From an uncultured Eubacteriales bacterium (GTDB lineage Bacteria; Bacillota; Clostridia; Lachnospirales; CAG-274), in the NCBI GenBank assembly GCA_902495025.1, contig CABUWB010000025.1, positions 1-13,128 on the forward strand: a DNA stretch of 13,128 nt, given 5' to 3'. This document shows, piece after piece, positions 6,452 through 12,480 of this stretch. The stretch's first letter is position 1; every line of letters starts with the position of its first letter. The notes under the pieces are model-generated. The model was not told the DNA's origin. It did no database searches and saw only the letters and a program-made list of their open reading frames with translations. Made by a program: the position numbers and the translations under genes.

Positions 6452-7147
6452 ATGAAAAAGCTGGGTATTGTAGGGGGATTAAGCCCCGAATCGACCATAC
6501 CATATTATAAAGGTATAGTATATGGTGTACAAAAGAAAATTGGAGATAATATATTACCAAATCTTACAATAGAAAGTATAAATGTATATCAGGTTTTAAA
6601 TCTGTGTGTTGCCCAAAAATATGATGAGCTTACAGAATATCTGCTTGCTGCCATTAATAATCTTGCTGCTGCAGGAGCAGATTTTGCTGCAATTTCAGCA
6701 AATACACCTCACATTGTTTTTGACAGGCTTGCAGAAAAATCACCTTTACCGCTTGTAAGCATTATTGATGCCTGCTGTAATGAGGCATTAAACAGAGGAT
6801 TAAAGAAAATTGCTCTTATGGGAACAAAATTTACCATGGAAGGTGATTTTTTCAAAAAGCCGTTTATCAAAGCAGGTATTGAACTTATAACGCCTAATAA
6901 TAATGAAATTGAACTTATTAACCAAAAAATTCTCTCCGAGCTGGAGCAGGGAATTGTCAGGGACGAAACACGTGATATATTTATAAAAATTATTGAGCGC
7001 ATGAAAGCGGAAAACGGAGCTGAAGCTATTATCCTTGGCTGTACAGAGTTGCCGCTTATACTTAATGACAGTGTAAGCCCCTTGCCCTGTCTTGATACTA
7101 TGCAGATACATATAAAAACCTTGGTTGATTTGATAACAGCACCTTAA
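6452..7147 (+). CDS. Aspartate/glutamate racemase family protein lacking the first catalytic Cys
   Basis: Belongs to the Asp/Glu/hydantoin racemase superfamily (AspR, YgeA, RacX, and the decarboxylase AMDase). It is 231 residues, starting at ATG 6452 with AAAGGGAGG upstream. The N-terminus GIVGGLSPEST matches the family substrate-binding loop, and the C-terminal catalytic Cys is present as Cys197 in LGCTELPL. At the position of the N-terminal catalytic Cys (CNTxH in aspartate racemase, CTNTMH in E. coli YgeA) this protein reads ISANTPHIVFD, residues 81-91, so neither Cys placement is filled. It may act on one face only, catalyse a different reaction, or belong to a natural one-Cys subfamily. 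The 5' part of the gene is more AT-rich than its neighbours (13 G/C of 60 at 6541-6600). It is the last gene of the peptidase unit. Confidence 0.88.
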   Translation: MKKLGIVGGLSPESTIPYYKGIVYGVQKKIGDNILPNLTIESINVYQVLNLCVAQKYDELTEYLLAAINNLAAAGADFAAISANTPHIVFDRLAEKSPLPLVSIIDACCNEALNRGLKKIALMGTKFTMEGDFFKKPFIKAGIELITPNNNEIELINQKILSELEQGIVRDETRDIFIKIIERMKAENGAEAIILGCTELPLILNDSVSPLPCLDTMQIHIKTLVDLITAP

Positions 7148-7159
7148 TATGGTTATAAT
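7130..7159 (+). promoter_or_regulatory. Candidate promoter for the rhamnogalacturonan lyase gene
   Basis: TTGATA (7130-7135), an 18-bp spacer and a perfect TATAAT (7154-7159). The -35 lies inside the last codons of the racemase-family gene. Transcription would begin near 7166, giving a leader of about 115 bases. Confidence 0.5.
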
Positions 7160-7183
7160 TAACAAATTAACAACTTGATTTAT

Positions 7184-7234
7184 ATTAAAACTGCTGATTT
7201 TTTTCCATTATCTTGAAAGGACGGCAGTTTTAAT
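7184..7234 (+). promoter_or_regulatory. Leader stem-loop upstream of the lyase gene
   Basis: ATTAAAACTGC (7184-7194) and GCAGTTTTAAT (7224-7234) form a perfect 11-bp stem with a 29-base loop; a short inner TTTC/GAAA pairing is possible. The loop contains TTGAAAGGA (7213-7221), repeated exactly at 7257-7265 as the ribosome site region of the lyase. No long T tract follows directly, so a simple terminator is less likely than a regulatory or mRNA-stabilising element, although it could weakly end the upstream unit. Confidence 0.4.
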
Positions 7235-7279
7235 GTTAAAATAAACATATTATTTTTTGAAAGGAGATTTAAGGTAAAT

Positions 7280-10200
7280 ATGTCAAAATTTAATAGGGGA
7301 CTGGCGGCATTTACTGCGGCAATTATGCTTGCAGGGTCAGCCGCTACATTCGGCAATACCGTTGAGGTAAGTGCAGCTTCGGCAAGACAGGTGGAAAGTC
7401 TTGATAGGGGATTAACCGTAACTGCACACTCAAGCGGCACACTTGTCAACTGGCGTTATCTGGGTACCGATTCGGAGGATACCATTTTTAAGCTGTACCG
7501 TAATGCACAGCTTATTTATACCAGCGGTGAGGGTATGGCTACCTGCTATAATGATGCAAGCGGCAGTACCTCGGATACATATACGCTTGAAATATGCAGC
7601 TCTGACGGTACTGTAACCAAAACCGCAAAAACAGAGTACGTTTTAAGCTATGACAGCACCGCAAAGGGCGGCTATTTTGATATGTCACTTGATTTGCCTA
7701 CTGACAGCAGGCTTGGCGCAACATATACTCCAAATGACGCATCTGCTGCTGACCTTGATGGCGATGGACAATACGAGCTTATCATCAAGTGGGACCCAAG
7801 CAACTCACAGGATAACTCTAATGACGGAGCAACAAGCAATGTAATTATTGACGCCTATCGTATTGAGCCTGGTGATGCACAAAGGCTGTGGAGAGTTGAC
7901 TTAGGACAGAATATACGTGCGGGTGCACATTACACACAGTTTATTGTATATGACCTTGACGGGGACGGCTGTGCGGAAATGCTTTGCAAAACTGCTCCCG
8001 GCTCGCTTGACGGCACAGGTGCTTATGTTAGCAAGGCAAGCAGTGTTTCGGCAATAAAAAACGCATCCGACAATGAAACGGCTTATGCAAATTCTACGGG
8101 ACGAATACTGGACGGAAGTGAGTATTTAACACTTTTTGACGGCAAAACAGGTAAAGCGCTTGATACAATCTACTATGAACCTTCTAGGGGCACTGTTTCA
8201 GCCTGGGGCGACAGCTACGGAAACAGGGTTGACAGATTTCTTGCAGGTGTTGCATATCTCAACGGCTCAACGCCATCTGCGGTTATGTGCAGAGGCTACT
8301 ATACACGTACGGTTATTGCAGCTTATGACGTTGTAAATAAAAAGTTATCCAAAAAGTGGCTGTTTGATACTAATGACAGTGGCTATTCGTCTTATGCGGG
8401 CCAGGGTAACCACAACCTTGTTGCTGCTGATGCAGACGGAGATGGCTATGACGAAATAATTTATGGCTCAATGACGGTAGACCACAACGGCAAAGGTCTT
8501 TATACAACAGGCTTAGGTCATGGAGATGCAATTCATGTAGGGGATTTAATGCCAAACCGCAGCGGACTTGAGGTTTATCAGGTGCATGAGGAAACCTATG
8601 GCGCATCATTAAGAGATGCCAAAACAGGCAGTATAATTCAAAGGTGGACAGCAAGCAGCGACACAGGCAGAGGTATTGCAGATAATATAATTGCTGATAA
8701 CGACGGTGCAGAGTTCTGTTCTACAGCAGATAGTGTTATATATAATGCCTCGGGCAGCAAGGTGGCTGATTGGTCAGCTGTAACAAAATGGGGACAAAAC
8801 TCGCTTATCTACTGGGATGGCGACCTTGAACGTGAAGTGCTGGACAGAACAATGATTGATGACTATCCAAGCGGAAGATTGTTTACAGGTCAGAGTGTAA
8901 CCTATAATAACAGCTCTAAAGCCAATATGTGTCTGACAGCCGATATTTTTGGCGATTGGAGAGAGGAGCTTATTGCACCTCTTTCAGACGGCAGTGGTGT
9001 AAGGGTTTATGCAACACCATATACTACGGATTACAGAATTTATACGCTTATGCATAATACTCAGTATCGCTGCGGCGTTGCTGCCGAAAATGTGGGTTAC
9101 AACCAGCCACCACACGTTGATTACTGGCTTGGTACAGGCTCGGCTCTGCCTTCACAGCCACAGGTTTATGCCGCTGGCGCTGAGTCGGTGGACTTTAAGG
9201 CGGTTCTCAGAGGTGATGATGCCACAGAGGGAGATTATACCCAGCCGTTTGTATTAAACAATAAATTCAGGCTTGTTGCTTCATCTGACGGCAATATTGT
9301 TGTAGCTGCAGACAGTAAGCAGGTTGGTGATGAAACAATCAGCAAACGCATTAATTTAAAGGTTAAAGGCTCGCCTACGGCAAGTGCAATTGAGATTTCG
9401 GCTGCCGAAGCAGGTGACTTATATATCGGCGTGCTTTCTGGCAACTCATCAGCTGCCAGAAATTTAAGCGTTTATGACAGCGCAGGTACACGTATTGCTT
9501 TGCTTGACGCACCTGTAAGCGGTACGGAAACGGTTGATTTGCAGAAGGTAAGTCTGTCAGCTGCAGGTACGTATTATATTTATTCAACCGCAGGCAGTGT
9601 ATATATTTATTACATAGGCTCAACTGCAAAGCTTAATACCTTTGCCCAGGAACAGACTACAGAAACCACAACACAAAAGTCTGAACAAACTACAGAAACA
9701 ACTACACAGAAAACAGAGCAGACCAGTGAGACCACAACCCAGTCGCAAACAGAGCAAAGCGGTACAGACCACAGCTTTAATAATGGCAAGGACAGTAGCT
9801 TTTATACTATAAGCGGCAATTTGTCAAGCAGTTATGGTACAGTCAGCTATAACGGCGAGGATATAACGCAGTGCCTTAAAATGGAGTCATCAACCTCAAT
9901 TGGCTTTACTGCTTCATCGTCAGGCAATATAAAAATGATATTTAATACTGACAGTGCAGGCAAAACAATAAAGCTTGACGGTACTGCATATACAATACCT
10001 GCTGATGGTATACTGACAGTATCTGTTGAAAGCGGAACACATACTATAACGAAGGGCAGCGGCAGCTCGTATCTGTTTTATTTGAGTTGTAGCGGCGGAC
10101 AGGCTGATACTACAACAGAATCAACTACTGCAGCTACAACGACAACAACAACAACTACTACTACCACTACAACTACCACGACTACCACGACTACAACAAC

Positions 10201-11038
10201 TACTACTGCTACGACAACAACTACCACTGAAAGCACAACCGAAAGCACAACACAGGCTGCCGAGGCAGAAACAGCAGTTACCGTTTATGCCGTAAACGGA
10301 GTATATTCCTTTGATAATCTCAGCGGCAAATTAACCGATGATGAAAGCTATGGCGGTGCATTTGTGCGTGTTACGGGAGATGTAACAGCTGAGGGTAATA
10401 ATTATGTGTCATTTTCTAATGACGGTTTTGCCTATGTGGCAGACAGTGATAGCACAGCCATAACCAATTTGATTTTGCCTGTTAATACTAACGGCAATAA
10501 AATCACAATTGAATCCTGTTTTAAGCTGCTTACAACCAACAATAACTGGAGCTTATTGCAGATACATGGTACTAAAAAAGATGGTACAAGCAGTGAAATA
10601 GCAGGTATAAGAACATCGGGCGGTGCCTATTGTATGAGAAGCATGGGAGATAATACCAATCTTGCCGAAACAGGTGTACAGGTGCAGGCAGATACAACCG
10701 TAAATTGCACAATAGTAATTGATATGATAAATTCCAAGGCATATCTGACAATAGACGGAGCAACCGTCAGCAGTGATATTGACTGCGGCAGTATAAGTGA
10801 AATACGCTTTTTTACAGCCACAGGTGAGCGAAACCTGTATGCAGGCAAAACAGCTTACAGCTCCTGTGTTCTGGGTGATGCAGACGGAAACGGGAGCCTT
10901 GAAAAAGCTGACGCAGCAAATATACTGAAATACAGCTATAGTAAGGGAGAAATAAATAATACAGCGCTTTCAGATGTCAACGGTGACGGTAATATTGATA
11001 TATCTGACAGCATTACAATACTAAAATTTATAGGTTAA
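7280..11038 (+). CDS. Secreted family PL11 rhamnogalacturonan lyase with accessory domains and C-terminal dockerin
   Basis: Cleaves the rhamnogalacturonan I backbone of pectin by beta-elimination, outside the cell. The 1252-residue product starts at ATG 7280 (AAGGAG at 7261-7266, AAGGT at 7271-7275). Residues 1 to about 33 are a signal peptide with a hydrophobic core and a VSA-A cleavage site. Residues about 36-640 are the PL11 beta-propeller, with Ca-binding YDLDGDG and AADADGDG loops, GLGHGDAIHVGD at 411-422 and the typical end VGYNQPPHVDYWLG. A beta-rich region (650-785), an 11-residue-repeat linker (791-824), a small beta domain (828-938) of a kind seen in pectinases, a poly-Thr linker (944-992) and a LamG-like domain (about 1000-1193) follow. 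The end is a dockerin with EF-hand-like loops D1200-D1211 and D1232-D1243. It probably docks onto a cohesin scaffold; specificity within PL11 is inferred. Confidence 0.93.
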   Translation: MSKFNRGLAAFTAAIMLAGSAATFGNTVEVSAASARQVESLDRGLTVTAHSSGTLVNWRYLGTDSEDTIFKLYRNAQLIYTSGEGMATCYNDASGSTSDTYTLEICSSDGTVTKTAKTEYVLSYDSTAKGGYFDMSLDLPTDSRLGATYTPNDASAADLDGDGQYELIIKWDPSNSQDNSNDGATSNVIIDAYRIEPGDAQRLWRVDLGQNIRAGAHYTQFIVYDLDGDGCAEMLCKTAPGSLDGTGAYVSKASSVSAIKNASDNETAYANSTGRILDGSEYLTLFDGKTGKALDTIYYEPSRGTVSAWGDSYGNRVDRFLAGVAYLNGSTPSAVMCRGYYTRTVIAAYDVVNKKLSKKWLFDTNDSGYSSYAGQGNHNLVAADADGDGYDEIIYGSMTVDHNGKGLYTTGLGHGDAIHVGDLMPNRSGLEVYQVHEETYGASLRDAKTGSIIQRWTASSDTGRGIADNIIADNDGAEFCSTADSVIYNASGSKVADWSAVTKWGQNSLIYWDGDLEREVLDRTMIDDYPSGRLFTGQSVTYNNSSKANMCLTADIFGDWREELIAPLSDGSGVRVYATPYTTDYRIYTLMHNTQYRCGVAAENVGYNQPPHVDYWLGTGSALPSQPQVYAAGAESVDFKAVLRGDDATEGDYTQPFVLNNKFRLVASSDGNIVVAADSKQVGDETISKRINLKVKGSPTASAIEISAAEAGDLYIGVLSGNSSAARNLSVYDSAGTRIALLDAPVSGTETVDLQKVSLSAAGTYYIYSTAGSVYIYYIGSTAKLNTFAQEQTTETTTQKSEQTTETTTQKTEQTSETTTQSQTEQSGTDHSFNNGKDSSFYTISGNLSSSYGTVSYNGEDITQCLKMESSTSIGFTASSSGNIKMIFNTDSAGKTIKLDGTAYTIPADGILTVSVESGTHTITKGSGSSYLFYLSCSGGQADTTTESTTAATTTTTTTTTTTTTTTTTTTTTTTTATTTTTTESTTESTTQAAEAETAVTVYAVNGVYSFDNLSGKLTDDESYGGAFVRVTGDVTAEGNNYVSFSNDGFAYVADSDSTAITNLILPVNTNGNKITIESCFKLLTTNNNWSLLQIHGTKKDGTSSEIAGIRTSGGAYCMRSMGDNTNLAETGVQVQADTTVNCTIVIDMINSKAYLTIDGATVSSDIDCGSISEIRFFTATGERNLYAGKTAYSSCVLGDADGNGSLEKADAANILKYSYSKGEINNTALSDVNGDGNIDISDSITILKFIG
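9650..9751 (+). repeat. Three imperfect 11-residue repeats encoding a Thr/Glu/Gln linker
   Basis: Within the lyase, units of the form EQTTETTTQKS, EQTTETTTQKT and EQTSETTTQSQT follow each other at residues 791-824. The underlying codons differ between units (for example ACT/ACA/ACC for Thr), so the repeat is stronger in the protein than in the DNA. It links the N-terminal catalytic region to the first C-terminal beta domain. Confidence 0.75.
10109..10255 (+). repeat. Poly-threonine linker coding region
   Basis: Residues 944-992 of the lyase include 24 consecutive Thr (codons 10136-10207), one Ala, six more Thr, then ESTTESTTQ. The Thr codons are a mixture of ACA, ACT, ACC and ACG rather than a pure trinucleotide repeat. 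Such linkers join domains in extracellular clostridial glycan-degrading enzymes and may be O-glycosylated. Confidence 0.85.
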
Positions 11039-11045
11039 AATAAAT

Positions 11046-11085
11046 TAAGCCGCTGTAAAAAACTTTACAGCGGCTTATATTTTAA
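11046..11085. terminator. Bidirectional terminator between convergent genes
   Basis: TAAGCCGCTGTAAA (11046-11059) and TTTACAGCGGCTTA (11064-11077) form a perfect 14-bp stem with a four-base loop AAAC. On the plus strand ATATTTT follows; on the minus strand the stem is followed by ATTTATTTT. It can end both the lyase transcript and the coaBC transcript, whose stop codon (11082-11084) lies only four bases from the stem. Confidence 0.85.
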
Positions 11086-12278
11086 ATGATATTAATTTTT
11101 TGCAGAATTTTGTCAATTATTTTATCTGCAACCTCGTTTTTGCTCATAATTGGCAATTCTTCGGAGGTGTCGGCGGTGATAATGGTAACTATGTTTGTAT
11201 CAGTGCCAAAGCCTGCTCCGTCAACCTTAAGATTATTGGCTACAATCATATCGGCATTTTTTGCGGCAAGCTTGCGCTGTGAATTTTCAAGCATATTTTG
11301 TGTTTCCATTGAAAAGCCGCATAAAAACTGATGTTTTTTATGCTCACCAAGCCATTTTAATATATCTGTTGTACGCTTAAGCTCTATCGTCATATTTCCG
11401 TCGTGCTTTTTCAGCTTATTATCGGCGGTGATGACGGGAGTGTAATCAGCTACAGCAGCTGCCTTAATAACTATATCACAATCATCAAAACGAGCCTTTA
11501 CAGCCTCAAACATATCCTCGGCACTTGTTACCTCAACTATATTAACAAAGCGAGGAACAGGTACAGTAACCGCAGCCTTAATAACCGTAACATCAGCGCC
11601 ACGTCTTGCACAGGCAGCAGCAAGCGCAAATCCCATTTTACCTGTGGAATGGTTTGTAATAAATCTTACAGGGTCAATTGACTCACGTGTAGCTCCTGCG
11701 GTAATAATAACCTTTTTGCCAAGCATATCCTTTTCGTGTGCAAGCTCATGCAAAATATAATCAAGCAGTACCTCGGGCTCCGGCATTTTTCCTGTACCTA
11801 CAGTGCCGCAAGCAAGTCTGCCAACAGCAGGCTCAATTATATTGTAGCCAAAGGCTTTGAGCCTTGCGATATTGTCCTGTACAATGGGATTTTCGAACAT
11901 ATTGGTATTCATGGCAGGTGAAATGTAAACAGGACATTTACATGCCATAATAGTAGTTGTAAGCATATCATCGGCAATTCCACAGGCAATTTTTCCTATA
12001 ATATTTGCCGTTGCAGGTGCTAACATTACAATATCAGCTGTTTCAGCTAAAGAAATATGCTTTACTGAATACTGTACGTTTTTGTCGAAGGTATCTATAA
12101 CACATTTGTTGCCCGAAAGGCGCTCCATGGTAAGCGGAGTAATAATTTCGGCAGCGTTCTTTGTCATTATAACATTTACATTTGCACCAAGTTTTTTCAG
12201 CGAGGTGATAAGACCTGTAATTTTGTAGGCTGCAATAGAGCCTGTAACCCCAAGTAAGATATTTTTGTTTGTAAGCAT
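11082..12278 (-). CDS. coaBC: Bifunctional phosphopantothenoylcysteine decarboxylase / phosphopantothenate-cysteine ligase
   Basis: Carries out two steps of coenzyme A synthesis: joining of cysteine to 4'-phosphopantothenate (CoaB half) and decarboxylation to 4'-phosphopantetheine (CoaC half). The 398 residues match the family. CoaC half: flavoprotein start LLGVTGSIAAYK at 8-19, active-site His74 in KHISLAE, PAMNTNM at 121-127, and the substrate-clamp Cys157 in GRLACGTVG. CoaB half from about 188: ITAGATRESIDPVRFITNHS at 192-211, and the NKLKK motif at 287-291 followed by LKRTTDIL. The start at ATG 12278 has a perfect AGGAGG six bases upstream. Transcription converges on the lyase gene and ends at the shared terminator. 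The upstream region appears to carry an inserted palindromic element. Identification is firm. Confidence 0.97.
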   Translation of the reverse strand: MLTNKNILLGVTGSIAAYKITGLITSLKKLGANVNVIMTKNAAEIITPLTMERLSGNKCVIDTFDKNVQYSVKHISLAETADIVMLAPATANIIGKIACGIADDMLTTTIMACKCPVYISPAMNTNMFENPIVQDNIARLKAFGYNIIEPAVGRLACGTVGTGKMPEPEVLLDYILHELAHEKDMLGKKVIITAGATRESIDPVRFITNHSTGKMGFALAAACARRGADVTVIKAAVTVPVPRFVNIVEVTSAEDMFEAVKARFDDCDIVIKAAAVADYTPVITADNKLKKHDGNMTIELKRTTDILKWLGEHKKHQFLCGFSMETQNMLENSQRKLAAKNADMIVANNLKVDGAGFGTDTNIVTIITADTSEELPIMSKNEVADKIIDKILQKINII

Positions 12279-12284
12279 AAAAGA

Positions 12285-12290
12285 CCTCCT
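12285..12290 (-). promoter_or_regulatory. Shine-Dalgarno of coaBC, overlapping the flank of a palindromic element
   Basis: AGGAGG on the minus strand, six bases before ATG 12278. Its upstream half overlaps the CCTGA direct repeat (12288-12292) that borders the putative MITE. In the mRNA, CCUG-UUUUU-CAGG (12300-12288) could form a small hairpin that ties up the first part of the site. Confidence 0.75.
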
Positions 12291-12292
12291 GA

Positions 12293-12425
12293 AAAACAGG
12301 ATTATATTAGTAAAAGTGTAGCTTAAAACCCTTTTTCAACTATTCGCAAAAGACAAGTTTTGCGAATAGTTGAGCAAATACCTAATCAAAGTCAATCACT
12401 TTAACCCTTATACTAAGCCTGTTTT
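12293..12425. mobile_element. Putative MITE-like palindromic element, 133 bp
   Basis: The ends are an 8-bp perfect inverted repeat, AAAACAGG (12293-12300) and CCTGTTTT (12418-12425). Immediately outside each end is CCTGA (12288-12292 and 12426-12430), as a 5-bp target-site duplication would look. Further inside, TAAAAGTG (12311-12318) faces CACTTTAA (12397-12404) with 7 of 8 complementary. The centre is a perfect 16-bp stem: TCAACTATTCGCAAAA (12336-12351) and TTTTGCGAATAGTTGA (12358-12373) with a 6-base loop. No ORF of note lies inside, so mobility would depend on a transposase elsewhere. The central stem is not followed by a T tract on either strand, which argues against a plain terminator. 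No second copy is visible in this window. Confidence 0.55.
12301..12306 (-). promoter_or_regulatory. Candidate -10 element for coaBC inside the palindromic element
   Basis: TATAAT on the minus strand, 22 bases before ATG 12278. Transcription from it would start near 12294, leaving a leader of about 16 bases with the Shine-Dalgarno in its middle. The -35 region at 17 bp spacing (GTTTTA) is poor, so support is moderate. Confidence 0.4.
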
Positions 12426-12437
12426 CCTGATTTCTAT

Positions 12438-12475
12438 TAAAGGCTCAACCATTCCATAAATTAATTGAGCCTTTA
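12438..12475 (-). terminator. Stem-loop after the stalk-domain protein gene, weak terminator
   Basis: TAAAGGCTCAA (12438-12448) and TTGAGCCTTTA (12465-12475) form a perfect 11-bp stem with a 16-base loop, starting six bases after the stop codon of the minus-strand gene. The downstream T tract on the minus strand is short (the stem ends in CCTTTAATAG), so termination may be inefficient. Confidence 0.6.
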
Positions 12476-12480
12476 CAACA

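Noticed and set aside
6494..6526. Imperfect inverted repeat ACCATA...TATGGT near the 5' end of the racemase-family gene
   Set aside because: It lies inside well-conserved coding sequence, has several mismatches and is expected by chance in AT-rich DNA.
10109..10255. ACN-rich tract as a microsatellite or CRISPR-like array
   Set aside because: It is an in-frame Thr linker with mixed codons, without spacers or regular DNA-level units.
12337..12372. Central stem in the coaBC upstream region as a simple terminator
   Set aside because: Neither strand has a T tract after the stem (minus strand continues with A-rich sequence, plus strand with GCAAAT), and a separate stem-loop already follows the stalk-protein stop codon.
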